Positions 22,141-32,095 of a DNA stretch of 64,000 nt are shown piece by piece (within the stretch, counting starts at the first letter, position 1; each line of letters begins with the position of its first letter). This DNA is from Paroedura picta. Its lineage: Eukaryota > Chordata > Lepidosauria > Squamata > Gekkonidae. Below the pieces are notes generated by a model. It did not search any database. It saw only the letters and a program-made list of their open reading frames with translations, and was not told where the DNA came from. A program made the translations under genes and the position numbers. The stretch lies in the NCBI RefSeq assembly GCF_049243985.1, contig NC_135369.1, positions 19,122,533 through 19,186,532 of the forward strand, in the 5' to 3' direction.

Positions 22141-22209
22141 TTTATTCTATTTTATTCATTAGATTTCTATTCTGGCCTGTCTCGGATGACTCAGGGCGTT
22201 TTACAACAT

Positions 22210-22694
22210 ATTTACAACAGAAGCCAGAATTTCTGAGAATGGTGGTATATAAATCAGATTATAAATAAATTAAAAAATACAAGCTAAAACCATAAACAAA
22301 ATAAAATTTCAAATGTGCATAAAAATGCCCATCAAAAACCCTAGACTGGCATTAGGGAAGACATAATGCAACTTCCCCAGAGAGCTGACGGGTGGATGTG
22401 AATGCAGGTGGTGAATATAATTACACACACAGAACATTTATGATATGCACATAATAACTACATACAGTTACACCAGCACAGAAACCACACCTTAATGATT
22501 TAAAAGCAGAAAGCCCAAAAAAGACCTTGCAGAGAGAAACAAATACCCCAGCTGTGGACCTCTGGAGAGAATTGTGCTCAGACAAATAGAGAGTAGCAGA
22601 ATTCTGGAAACTGGTAAGAGCGCTCCATTGTCTAGTATAGTAGAGATCAGGTCAACATGCTATACCCCCCCCCCTTTCACAAAGCTCCGCCTGC
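22210..22694. other. Unassigned A/T-rich spacer
   Basis: Contains AAATAAATTAAAAAATAC and low-complexity stretches downstream of a short LINE tail. I see no gene. Confidence 0.5.
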
Positions 22695-22702
22695 ATCTAG
22701 AG

Positions 22703-23169
22703 CAGCGGTCCACAAGCTTTCGGCCGCTGCGGACCGCTGTGGCGGAGTGGGGGGAGAGGACGGCCCGGGGGCCCACGCACGCGCGGCAGCCCCAGTGCAA
22801 ACGTGCATGCGCGGACTGCCGCGCATGCGCGTTTGCGCCCGGCAGGGGCGCAAATGCACGTGCGCGGCAGTCCGCGCATGCGTGTTTGCGCCGCTGCCAT
22901 GCCGGCGGCCGCGGCTCCCCCTCCCGGCCCCTCCGGGCCGCCAGCAAATTGGCTGCTAAACCAGCCGATTAGCTTGCGGCTCGGCAAGCTTCTCTTCCCT
23001 CCCCTCCCCTCCCGAAACAAGAAGCTTGCCGGGCTGCAAGCTAATCGGCCGCTTTGGCGGCCGATTTGCTTGTGGCCTGGCGAGCTTCTCGCTTCGGGGG
23101 GGAGGGAAGAGGAGCCGCAGCCCAGCGCCAAGGCGTGCCGGGCCGCGGCCCGCGGGTTGGGGACCACTG
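22703..23169. mobile_element. hAT-type non-autonomous element with NRF1-like motif array, copy 1
   Basis: Ends CAGCGGTCCACAAGC and GGTTGGGGACCACTG form imperfect terminal inverted repeats. The exact 8-bp duplication ATCTAGAG lies at 22695-22702 and 23170-23177. The 467-bp, very GC-rich interior holds several GCGCATGCGC-type palindromes between about 22775 and 22890, then repeated AAGCTTGCCGGGC/GCAAGCTAATCGGCCGC motifs. It encodes no transposase; the long open frames through it are a consequence of GC richness. Confidence 0.9.
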
Positions 23170-23185
23170 ATCTAGAGGGCAGGGG

Positions 23186-23457
23186 AAGAAGTTGGTTCTT
23201 ATATGCCGCTTTTCTCTACCCTCTAAAGGAGGCTCAAAGCAGCTTACAATCACCTTCCCTTTCCTCTCCCCACAACAGACACCCTGTGAGGGAGGTGAGT
23301 CTCAGAGAGAGCCCTGATATCAGTGCTCGGTCAGAACAGTTTTATCAGTGCCATGGCGAGCCCAAGGTCACCCAACTGGCTGTATGTGGGGGAGCGCAGA
23401 ATCGAACCTGGTGTGCCAGATCAGAAGTCCGCACTCCTAACCACAACACCAAATTGG
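23186..23457 (-). repeat. tRNA-derived SINE family A
   Basis: Minus-strand copy: GAAGTTGGTTCTTATATGCC (complement of the tail) at the left, GGTTCGATTC B box complement near 23400, head near 23450. It starts 9 bases after the hAT-type element's target duplication. Confidence 0.85.
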
Positions 23458-23889
23458 AAGCACAACCATTGCCTTGTTTTGCTACCTTTATAGATGGAGA
23501 TGGATTTATATACTGCTCTTCTTGGATGCACCATATTGGGGCAGTTTACAGAATCTAAAAATTCCATAAAACCAATGTTTGAACCACAAATTAAAACACA
23601 ATTGCAGCAGCCAAGATTACTGAATCGATAATCGTGTATAGCCAGTCAAGGTGTCTGGATCCCTCCCTCCCTCGAATCCATTTACCTGAACTGAACCATG
23701 GGCCTGTTTGATTGTTACCCTGTTTAAATGGTTATCTTCTGTTGCTGTTGTCGTTACCATCGTTGTATTTCCATTTGACACGCAAAAGGAGTTTGATGTA
23801 CTGCTCTTTATGTTCCATGTGAGTCGCCCTGAGCCTCAGGGCAGGGCGGTATACAAATGTAATAAATGAATGCTTTAGGAATTGCTTTA

Positions 23890-23952
23890 GGATGCTTTGG
23901 GCTGATCCTGCGTTGAGCAGGGGGTTGGACTAGATGGCCTGTCCAACTCTAT
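23890..23952 (+). repeat. CR1 3' end, left half, split by an insertion
   Basis: GGGGGTTGGACTAGATGGCC ... TCCAACTCTAT; the sequence resumes at 25047 as TATGATTCTGTGAATG. The interruption is the 1.09-kb element at 23953-25046. Confidence 0.75.
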
Positions 23953-25046
23953 GGGCCATTTCGCACGGCTTCAAAATAGCACAATGGTTGCTAATTGGAA
24001 ACGCTACTAATTTGCCATAACCCACGACGTCGTAGACAATCTGCAACAATCCTGAAACCAATCAGCAAAAAGCGCTTCGTTGTGGCGCTTTCAGGGGAAT
24101 CCAGAAAAGTGGATTCACCCTCCGGATAGCGATACACTCCTGCAACCAATCTGCAACAATAGCGATAAAGACCTGTGCGTTACCATTGTTGTGGGTTCTT
24201 CAAAGTCCCTCCCCCTGGCTCTCTCCTCCAAACTTCCGGCGAAGCGATCGCCATTTTTTTTTCCCGAGCGAGTGGAGATCAATGCACCGGCGAGCCTCGG
24301 TTTAGCCAGTGAGGCTTCCCAGGCTTCAGTCCCTCCTCAGAGCAGTTTAGTCACTAAGCACAAGAAGCCCGCAGAAGCCCGTTTGCTGATGTATTTTCCC
24401 TTTATTTTTCACACTGTTTCGGCTGAAAATCGCGCCCGTGGGGGGGGGGGAGGGGGGATTTTTTTTTTCCACTCCATGGCCACGATCAAATGACAGCTCA
24501 AACAGAGGCTTCCCCGGCTTCAGTCCCTCCCCTTCAGTCACTAAGTGACCTTCAGTTTCACACATTCCATTCAGCCGAAAATCGGGCCGTGAGAGGGGGG
24601 GGGATTTTTTTTTTTTCACTCGGAGCCAGCGTGTTAACGATCCAACAATCAAACGGAGCCAGCGTCTTAACGATCAAACAATCAAACTACAGCTCAAACA
24701 CCCCAGGCAGCTGGATGGGTCTCTCCATTGCAACGAATCTACTCAGATTCGTTACAATGGGTGTGTTTTTTTTTTTAAAAAACCTTTCTTAAAGGGAAAG
24801 GGGCTGTTTGGGAGCATGCTAACGGCTGCCCATTGGCTGCTTGACGGCCAGGGGCGGGACGAGCTTGGCAATAGCGCTTCCTTTCTAGCGATTTCTGCCG
24901 AGACCGGAAGCCTGTGGGAAACGCTAAAAAACGCAACTGATTCCACTACAAAGCCAGGTATGCAAAACGACGAATTCCACTATTTTAAATGGCGATTTTT
25001 CATTCAGTGACCAATTTGCAACAAAGATCCCCGTGCGAAATGGCCC
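23953..25046. mobile_element. 1.09-kb non-autonomous DNA transposon, ends GGGCCATTTCGCACGG
   Basis: The left end GGGCCATTTCGCACGG and right end CCGTGCGAAATGGCCC are exact inverted repeats of 16 bp. They lie between TAT on each side (23950-23952, 25047-25049), inside a CR1 tail. A 3-bp duplication suggests PIF/Harbinger, though CTATG could be read as 5 bp. Inside, GAGGCTTCCC(A/C)GGCTTCAGTCCCTCC occurs twice and GGAGCCAGCGT(G/C)TTAACGATC twice, so internal segments were duplicated. Poly-G and poly-T runs are present. No transposase. Confidence 0.8.
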
Positions 25047-25075
25047 TATGATTCTGTGAATGGATGAATCAATGA
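25047..25075 (+). repeat. CR1 3' end, right half
   Basis: TATGATTCTGTGAATGGATG resumes the CR1 terminus broken at 23952. It gives the relative age: CR1 first, then the GGGCC element. Confidence 0.7.
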
Positions 25076-25099
25076 ATACTAGGAGGAGCCAGAAGAGAA

Positions 25100-25215
25100 A
25101 GGGAGCCCTGATATTTAGATATATTTGGCCTGTTGGAAGAACTCCATCTTACAGGCCCTGAAGAACTCGGGAAGTTCGTGCAGGGACCTGATTGCACTCA
25201 GGAGCTTGAGGCCAA
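25100..25215 (-). repeat. L2-like LINE fragment
   Basis: Contains CTTACAGGCCCTGAAGAACT and CAGGGACCTGATTGCA, matching on the minus strand the end of L2-like reverse transcriptase frames seen more fully at 28430-29022. Confidence 0.5.
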
Positions 25216-25848
25216 ATGTATTTCCTTAAGGCTAGGGATCATCCGCTCCATGGTGTGGCTCAATCCAAAAGTTTCAATTGGGTGATTCCCCAAAGCTCAT
25301 ATTGCAACCATTTTGGTTGGGACTGCTGGATTGGTGTTTCTTTCCGATCCCAGGGGACACGTGGCCCCCCTTCCTCCTGGGCTGTCTCTTCTCTTCCCTG
25401 ATGGCAACTGGAAGCGTGGGAGTGCAGGGAGGGCTTAATTGGGGGCTGGATCCCTGGAGAGGCAGGTTAAGGGTTATCCCAGCCTAGGCTATTTCTCTTT
25501 AACTGGCTGGACTGCTTTTTTGGTTTAAGTTAACTTCATGTTCTTGTTCGGAGACCCCTCCCTGCTCAACTCCTCGAGGTTAACTGAGAAGCATGAGATG
25601 TGCATTGCAGAAAGAGGCAGCAGGAAGGAAAGCAAAAGCAGGGGAGGACAATTCGAGTCCGGTGGAGAGGCGGGGGGCTCCCTCCTTCCTGCCGTTTCTA
25701 CCCAACGCGCCCTTAGGAGCCTCCCCTTCTTGGCGCACTCCATCCAGCCCAGGAGCTGCAACATGAGGCGCGCGGAGGCGGCCAGGGAAACGCCCGGCAC
25801 CCGCCGGGAAGCGAAAGAGTTAACGGGAATGCAGGGCGTCGCGGAGGA

Positions 25849-25876
25849 GGCGGGCCTATGCAGATCGCTGACCAAT
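25849..25876 (+). promoter_or_regulatory. Distal sequence element of U2 copy 1
   Basis: GC box, octamer variant ATGCAGAT (25858-25865, -275 to -268) and CCAAT lie together. The block is nearly identical to the one upstream of the second U2 gene while most surrounding DNA differs. Octamers near -250 are typical of vertebrate snRNA promoters. Confidence 0.7.
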
Positions 25877-26060
25877 GGCTGTCCAAGCCCTGGTGTTCCA
25901 ATTCTGAAAGTGACAAAGTGGAGAGAATCCCCCAATTATGACATCAGAATGTTCTCCGGAAGGCTGGAGAGCGGGAAGGCAGCAAGAGCCGCGGTGGGGA
26001 GAGGCAGGGCGAGGCGGCGCGACCCCGGCGGAGCGGGCTGTGGGGCGGGGCGGCCCCGGC

Positions 26061-26088
26061 TGCGGCGTTGCCCTCCGAGGCCTGCAAG
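26061..26088 (+). promoter_or_regulatory. Proximal sequence element candidate of U2 copy 1
   Basis: TGCGGCGTTGC then CGAG and CCTGCAAG at -72 to -45 from the RNA start. The same block lies at -71 to -44 of copy 2. Position fits the SNAPc-bound element; shared sequence between otherwise divergent flanks is the main evidence. Confidence 0.65.
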
Positions 26089-26132
26089 GCTGGCGGCCGG
26101 CGAGGGGGACGGGTTCCCTGGCCAGGGTCGGC

Positions 26133-26319
26133 ATCGCTTCTCGGCCTTTTGGCTAAGATCAAGTGTAGTATCTGTTCTTATCAGTTTAATATCTGATACG
26201 TCCTCTATCTGAGGACTATATATTAAATGGATTTTTGGAACAGGGAGATGGAAGAGGGGCTTGCTCCGTCCACTCCACGCATCGACCTGGTATTGCAGTG
26301 CCTCCAGGAACGGTGCACC
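26133..26319 (+). ncRNA. RNU2: U2 spliceosomal snRNA, copy 1
   Basis: 187 bases from ATCGCTTCTCGGCCTTTTGG to CGGTGCACC, the full length of vertebrate U2. Seen: the branch-point recognition region GTGTAGTATC, stem IIa (GTCCTCTATCTGAGGAC), the Sm site ATTTTTGG, and stems III/IV (CTTGCTCCGTCCACTCC; CCTGGTATTGCAG...CCTCCAGG). A few bases differ from human U2 as I recall it, mainly in loops. With a distal element, proximal element and 3' box it looks like an active gene and not a retro-copy: there is no poly(A) tail or truncation. Confidence 0.95.
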
Positions 26320-26995
26320 TCCCACCCCAGGGAGAACTTTCCCGGTTCAAAAACAGATGAGTTTCCTTACTCTCTGATTTCTTTCTTTTTCTCTCTTACT
26401 TAAAGCTGATATTGTGCAATTTTTTTCTTGTTCTTTTATTTTAATCATATTATTAATTTTCCTATAACTTGGCTAACAAAATGGATTAAGTACTTAACAA
26501 ACATTTTCAATCCATTTTATTTATTCGAAAAGACTTAGCAAACAGGGAAGCTGGGCGGCATGAGAAGTTTTTCACCTTGCACTCGAAAGCTCACGCCTTG
26601 AATCAATCTTTGTGGGTCTTGAAGGGGCTACTTGATTTTATTGTCCTTCCTCCAGGGAATTCAACGATGACGCGCGTCCTCCGTTCCCTTTTAGAGTCAG
26701 GCGGGAGCCGCGTCGGTCTGAAGCGGCAGAACGACGTTTGACTCCAGAGGCCCCTTTTATTCCACGTGTGAGCTCTGGGCCTGCAGAAGCGCGCATGCGA
26801 GCAGAACCTCACCCCCGGAATAAAACTTGCTTGGTCTCAACGGGACCCTTGGGCTCCAGCGTCCTTCCGTCCCCGACGCGCTCTGTGCCGTCCATTAGAC
26901 GGGGAGAGCGAGCCCTACAAAGTGCACGCGCCATCAGAGAAGCTCCAGGAAAGTCAGCCGCAGCCACGAATCGAACGGCGTCCTGGGAAAGGGGG
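26320..26995. other. Spacer between the U2 genes
   Basis: After the 3' box the DNA is A/T-rich to about 26560. Pieces of the GTGGCACC-type repeat follow (26580-26640, 26740-26870), then GC-rich sequence leading to the second promoter. No gene seen. Confidence 0.6.
26345..26357 (+). terminator. snRNA 3' box of U2 copy 1
   Basis: GTTCAAAAACAGA, 25 bases past the RNA end, matches the snRNA 3' box consensus GTTTN0-3AAARNNAGA read by the Integrator complex, with one change. Confidence 0.75.
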
Positions 26996-27022
26996 CGGGC
27001 CTATGCAGATCGCTGGCCAATG
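26995..27022 (+). promoter_or_regulatory. Distal sequence element of U2 copy 2
   Basis: GGCGGGCCTATGCAGATCGC followed by TGGCCAATG, with the octamer variant at 27003-27010 (-252 to -245). A possible ZNF143-type motif (CATTCCCAGCTGTGAAA) follows at about 27040. Confidence 0.7.
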
Positions 27023-27183
27023 CCTGCCCGAGGCCCGGCATTCCCAGCTGTGAAACTGGAAGAGAGGAGAGACCTGCGAAAGATTCTCCCGAAGGCCGCT
27101 TCCCCGGGAGGCGGAGAGAGCAGCCCGGTCGGAAGGCACGGAGAGATTGGCAGGGCCGGCGGAGGGGGCTGCGGGGCTGTGAC

Positions 27184-27211
27184 TGCGGCGTTGCTCGCCG
27201 AGCCCTGCAAG
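27184..27211 (+). promoter_or_regulatory. Proximal sequence element candidate of U2 copy 2
   Basis: TGCGGCGTTGC...CGAGCCCTGCAAG at -71 to -44, shared with copy 1 at the same distance from the start. Confidence 0.65.
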
Positions 27212-27254
27212 TCAGTCAGGGCTGCGGAGGGAATTTCTCCGTGGTTTCTTCCGC

Positions 27255-27441
27255 ATCGCTTCTCGGCCTTTTGGCTAAGATCAAGTGTAGTATCTGTTCT
27301 TATCAGTTTAATATCTGATACGTCCTCTATCTGAGGACTATATATTAAATGGATTTTTGGAACTGGGAGATGGAAGAGGGGCTTGCTCCGTCCACTCCAC
27401 GCATCGGCCTGGTATTGCAGTGCCTCCAGGAACGGTGCACC
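27255..27441 (+). ncRNA. RNU2: U2 spliceosomal snRNA, copy 2
   Basis: 187 bases in the same orientation, starting 1,122 bases after copy 1. It differs from copy 1 at two places seen by eye: GGAACTGGG instead of GGAACAGGG just after the Sm site, and CATCGGCC instead of CATCGACC. All functional landmarks (branch-point recognition, stem IIa, Sm site ATTTTTGG, 3' stem-loops) are kept. Confidence 0.95.
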
Positions 27442-27466
27442 TCCCACCCCGGGGAGAACTTTCACG

Positions 27467-27480
27467 GTTCAAAAAATAGA
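27467..27480 (+). terminator. snRNA 3' box of U2 copy 2
   Basis: GTTCAAAAAATAGA at the same distance (25 bases) after the RNA end as in copy 1, close to the 3' box consensus. Confidence 0.75.
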
Positions 27481-28430
27481 TTGAAAGTTTGTATCGTTTT
27501 CTTTGTTACCTTTTTCTTCCTATAGAAAAGGCTTCTGAAGTTTTAACTTTCAGCATCAATGTATTTCAGTGATAGTAAGTCCCATGTATATGATGGGTGC
27601 AAACGCAGACAGAAAAATTCCTCATTCCCCTTGTAACTCTCATGTTCTTATTACTACTTAGACTAAAGCTAGAGATTGGTCTTACTGTGGGTGTTTCAAA
27701 ACCGGCACAAGGGACACTAAAATGGTGAGACTCATACTCTGAGGACTGAAAATGTATTAACTGGGTTGGATATAGAAGCATTTATTTATTTATGTATTAT
27801 ATTTATATACTGCCCTCCCCGGAGGCTCAGGACGGTTTACATAAGAACAAGGAACAAGGAAATAATTTGATTTTTAACCTTATTTCTCCAGGAAAGAACT
27901 TAGGAGTTGCTTGCATGGTCTACTCCCCTTTCATTATCACAACAACACTGTGAAGTAGGTTCGACTGAGAGCTCAGCTCTACCTGAGGATGGCCGTGGGG
28001 TCCCATCAGTGGCAGCAGATGCCATTTTAGGGGACAATTTAGTGGTTTAAAATGCTTGCTTGGCTCCGAGCAGCCTCCCCCCCCCCCCCCCCCGTGTAAT
28101 TGTCTCTCCCCTTGCCCCCATTGTGGGAGGGGTGGCGGCTCTTAGTGCCCTTGAAAGGGCACAGGGCGGGGGAGGACAAGATTGCCTGGGGTCACCACAT
28201 CACGGCAATCAGGCCGTCTTGGAAATTTTGTATGGCTAAATTTTATTTTATAATTTATTATGAGACATCTATGCTGCTCCCTTGCAATTGGTCGCCTTGG
28301 GGTGGTGAACAACACAGACAATCAGCATAAAAACCAAGATGAATACATTTCCGTTAGAAGCATCCTTTATATAATTTTACTTTATATTTTAAAGAACGTA
28401 GTTTCAAGACCACTAGCCCCATGAGAGTGG
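27481..28430. other. Spacer with a LINE tail and poly-C tract
   Basis: Contains the CR1/L2-type tail at 27778-27850 and a run of about 18 C at 28077-28093. No gene is recognised. Confidence 0.5.
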
Positions 28431-29022
28431 CTGGGGGGGAAGGAAGGGTGAGATGTTTTGACAGTTCATTCCGCTGCCCTCAACCGTGAGCTTGTTGGAA
28501 GAGCTCCTTCTTGCAGTCCCTGCAAAACTCTATGAGCTCCCTCAGGACCCTGGTCTCCCCAGGGAGCTCAATCCACCAGGTGGGAGCCAGTCCTAAAAAG
28601 CCCCTGGCTGTGACAGGCCAAGCATACTTCCAGGGGTTGGGGGCCATCAACTGGTTGGCGTTTGGGAACTGAAGGGCTCTCTGAGGGACGTCTTCAGATA
28701 GACGGTCCCTTAGATACGCAGGGCCCAGCCTGCTAAAGCCTTAATGGTTAAAACCAGAACCTTGAACCAGATCTGGAATACAAGTGGAAGCCAGTGCAAC
28801 TTCCGGAGGACTGGCCGTATATAAGCCATCAAGGGTGTTCAGGTGAGAACCTGCACGGCCACATTCTGGACCAGTTGCAATTTCTGGAGCAGGGACAAGG
28901 GAAGGCCCATGTAGAGCGAGTTATAGTAAGTCTGGAGGTGACCGTCGCATGGATCACTGTGTCCAAGTGCTCTGGGGTCAGATAGGGCACTAGTAGCTTC
29001 GTTTGTCGAAGATGGGGAAACA
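28430..29022 (-). repeat. L2-like LINE, 3' part of the reverse transcriptase frame
   Basis: On the minus strand the translated pieces include GLPLSLLQKLQLVQNVAVQV, the conserved late RT motif of L2/CR1-group LINEs (LQLVQNAAARLL type). Downstream is the usual tail region with L-R-E-L and F-Q-Q residues. Frame changes are present; the 5' part is absent. Confidence 0.75.
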
Positions 29023-29365
29023 CCAGCTAGAATAATAGAGTTGGAAGGGACCTCATGGGTCATCTAGTCCAACTCCCTGCACTATGCAGGACACTCACAT
29101 CCCTATTGCTCATCCACTCTAACCTGCCACCCCCTTGAACCTTCACAGAATCAGCCTCTCCGTCAGATGGCTATCCAGCTTCTGTTTAAAAATTTCCAAA
29201 GATGGAGAACTCACCACCTCCTGAAGAAGCCTGTTCCACTGACAAACCACTCCGACTGTCAGGAACTTCTTCCTGAGATTTAGACGGAATTTCTTTTGAA
29301 TTAATTTCATCCCATTGGTTCTGGTCCGTCCCTCGGGGACTACTCTTATAACCTGAGCCTCCATC
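29023..29365 (-). repeat. CR1 LINE 3' end
   Basis: AATAATAGAGTTGGAAGGGA at the left is the complement of a CR1 3' terminus. It continues with CATCTAGTCCAACTCCCTGC, ACTCACCACCTCCTGAAGAA and GTTCCACTGACAAACCAC. It abuts an L2-like fragment on the left and another LINE segment on the right (to about 29590). Confidence 0.85.
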
Positions 29366-29749
29366 GATAAGGAGGCATCCAAGATTACACCCAACCCCCT
29401 AGCCGTCTGTGCAGTTGAGAGCTGCCCTCCATCCTGTTTTGGTAAATGCACTTCCTGCCCTGGTCCTTTCCTACTCATCCATAGGACCTCAGTCTTTGAG
29501 AGGTTCAGCTTCAGTCGACTTGCTCTGAGCCACTCCTCTGAAATGGTGAGATCGAACCAGCCTGGTCCATCTGGATCTGGCCATAAATGAAGTTGGTTAA
29601 TAAATATTTTAGTGCACTTAGTGGAGGGGTATTAGCTGGATATCGGCACCAGGCAATAACAGCGAGCAGACAATATGTTAGTAGTCTCACTATGTTGTAT
29701 TAATGGGGTATTTTAGGGGATTTTATTGTATTCTATTGTTCTTGTAAAC

Positions 29750-30199
29750 CAGTGGTCTGCGCGGCAGCCCATGCGCAAATGCGCATGCGCGGCAGGTCTG
29801 TGCATGTGTGTTTGCACCATTAGTGGCCGCAAATGCGCACGCGCAGCGGGTCTGTGCATGCGTGTTTGTGCCATGTGTGGCCGCAAACACGCATGCGTGG
29901 ACCTGTCGAGCATGCGTGCATGCACAAAAGTGCCGTGCATGTGTGCAAACACGAAAGTGCCGCACATGCACGTTTGCAGCAGCACATGGCGCAAACGCGC
30001 ATGCACTGGCTGCCACGCATGCGCGTTTTTCGCTGGTGGCCGTGCTTCCCTCTCCCCCCCCCCCTCTCGCAAAAAGAAGCTTGCTGGGCCGCAAGCTAAT
30101 CAGCCGCTTTGGTGGCTGATTTGCTTGCGGCCTGGGAAGTTTCTCATTGTGGGGGTGGGGTGGGGAGAGGGAGCCGCGGCCCCGTGGGTGGGGCTACTG
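29750..30199. mobile_element. hAT-type non-autonomous element with NRF1-like motif array, copy 2
   Basis: 450 bp between exact 8-bp duplications TTGTAAAC (29742-29749 and 30200-30207). It shares its end part (AAGCTTGCTGGGCCGCAAGC, TAATCAGCCGC, GGGAGCCGCGGCCC) with the copy at 22703. The first 280 bases are an irregular minisatellite of units such as GCGCAAATGCGCATGCGCGG with about ten GCATGCG-type palindromes. No coding capacity. Confidence 0.9.
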
Positions 30200-30244
30200 T
30201 TGTAAACCACCGCAAGACATTTGACAGCGGTGGTAAATAAATAG

Positions 30245-30334
30245 ATAAATTGATAAATTGATAAATTGATAAATTGATAAATTGATAAATTGATAAATTG
30301 ATAAATTGATAAATTGATAAATTGATAAATTGAT
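30245..30334. repeat. (AAATTGAT)n microsatellite/minisatellite
   Basis: About eleven near-perfect 8-bp units. It directly follows a GGTAAATAAATAGATAAATT LINE-type tail, which probably seeded it. It is open in several minus-strand frames but is not a gene. Confidence 0.9.
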
Positions 30335-30919
30335 GCATCGGAGACTTGAGTCATAGGAATGCAGCAAATATCGGAAAGAAGTGGCCAAAGAGCTTTGGGC
30401 CAGTAACTTCCTCCAGTTGCCTCCACCCTGGGGCTAATCTGGTGTAGAAAGAGCTCTGGGAAAAGGTAGATTGGAGTCCAGGTGTTTTGGCGTGTAGCTG
30501 TGCTTGTCTCCAGTAGAACAACTAGGTTCAAATCCAGACTCCCCTTCGAGACCAGCAAGGTTTTCGAGGTATAAACTTTTGAGAGTCAAAGAGAACTGAT
30601 ACCCCCCCTCCCCCCCAAATCGACTTGGTCTCTATGGTGCTGGTGAACTTAGATCTAACATTCTATCCTGGAAACTGCTATGGGACTGGGATGCAGCTCT
30701 TCCAGTGCCCTCCCAAGTACTGCTACTCTTCTGAAATGCTCTTCTTTGAATGCCCTACTTCTCACAGCCAGAACTGGGAGGATATCAAAATGGAAAAGTC
30801 TGCCCCACTGTGGGGAAATTAAGTTCTTCTGTTCCAAAGCTCGTTTCTGCTTTACTATGGTAAATGTAGTAAAATGCACCAGCACAAGCTGGACAGAAAA
30901 TATACTTGCAAATGAAGAA

Positions 30920-31165
30920 ATAGAGTTTGTTTTCATATTCCGCTTTTTATTACCCAAAGGAGTCTCAAAGCAGCTTGCAATCACCTTCCCTTCCTCTCCC
31001 CACAACAGACACCCTGTGAGGTAGGTGGGGCTGAGAGAGCTCTGGCAGGACTGCTCTGTGAGAACAGTACTATCAGGACTGTGACTAGCCCAAGGTCATT
31101 CAGGTGGCTGCATGTGGAGGAACAGGGAATCAAACTCGGCTTGCCAGTTTAGAAGCTGCCGCTAT
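30920..31165 (-). repeat. tRNA-derived SINE family A, diverged
   Basis: ATTCCGCTTTTTATTACCCA and CAATCACCTTCCC tail complement at the left; GGAATCAAACTCGGC B-box complement near 31125. More diverged than neighbours. Confidence 0.7.
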
Positions 31166-31274
31166 ATCGAGGTGGCCAATGATTTTCAGGAGACCAACCT
31201 GGATTGGGGATCTGGGTTTAGTTGGTGCAGTAAAAACTTCCGGTCACAGATTCTGTTCATATCCGGATATGCGT

Positions 31275-31280
31275 TTTATT
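31275..31280 (-). terminator. Candidate poly(A) signal for the minus-strand C11orf86-like gene
   Basis: AATAAA on the minus strand, 815 bases beyond the stop codon at 32096. It is the first canonical hexamer I find in that direction; a non-canonical signal closer to the stop cannot be excluded. Confidence 0.3.
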
Positions 31281-32095
31281 CCTGTCTGCGGACCCTTCAT
31301 TCCCCATGAGACAAACTTTGTTGCTACCAGCCCAGTAAGGCTGCAAAAGCACTGAGCAGGTGATAGATGCGTACCTGGCAGGTGGGCCCTTGGCCTAAGG
31401 CAAGCTTCCTCAACTTTTTTCCTGTTGAGAAACCCCAGAAACATTCTTCAGGCATCGAGAAACCCCAGAAGTGGTGCGAGCATGCAAAATATGGTTGGGA
31501 AGCGTAGCATATGGTCATATCTTCCGATAAATGTTTAAGACATTATTAAAAATATGAAAAAATTAACTCCCACCCATTTGGAAAACCCTTCCATGGCTTT
31601 CAAGATCTCCCAGGGCTTCACGAAATACCGGCTGAGAAATCCTAGCCTAGGGAAGCTGAGACAAGGGAAGAAGGGAGCCAAATCTAGGCCCACCTGGTTA
31701 CATCCATCTACCTGGAGGAGGGGAGAGGAGATCACTGGGGTGTCTTCTGGTGGAGGGTTGGGGGATTCCTGCCACTGAGGCCCCTGTTCTCCCCAGGCTC
31801 CATTCCCAAATCTCCAGAAATTTCCCAACTTAGGCACCCAGGTGTCTGTAGCTGAGAATTGCCCCGATTGCTTTGACGGAATCATTTCCAGACAAAGTCC
31901 TGCTTTCAACGAGAGCTCAGCGGCGACGCGAAGACACTCTGCACTGGCTCAGGAGCCAACACCAGACGTTTTTACACGGGTGGGGGAAAGACGAATGTGG
32001 ACGTGACGAAGAAAGTCCAAGCGTTACAAGTCCCAGTTGGTTCTGCAGGGGGCCCAGGGAAGTGAGTCCAGGTTCACGGCCTGTTCTCGGGCCCT

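Noticed and set aside
22574-23558. Several long overlapping frames in the GC-rich segment
   Set aside because: They run through the hAT-type element with exact 8-bp duplications and into a SINE; GC richness explains the lack of stops.
29713-30205. His/Cys/Ala-rich frames on both strands
   Set aside because: Products of the GCGCATGCGC minisatellite inside a transposon, open in both directions.
30100-30558. Frame with repeated INLSIYQF
   Set aside because: Translation of the (AAATTGAT)n array.
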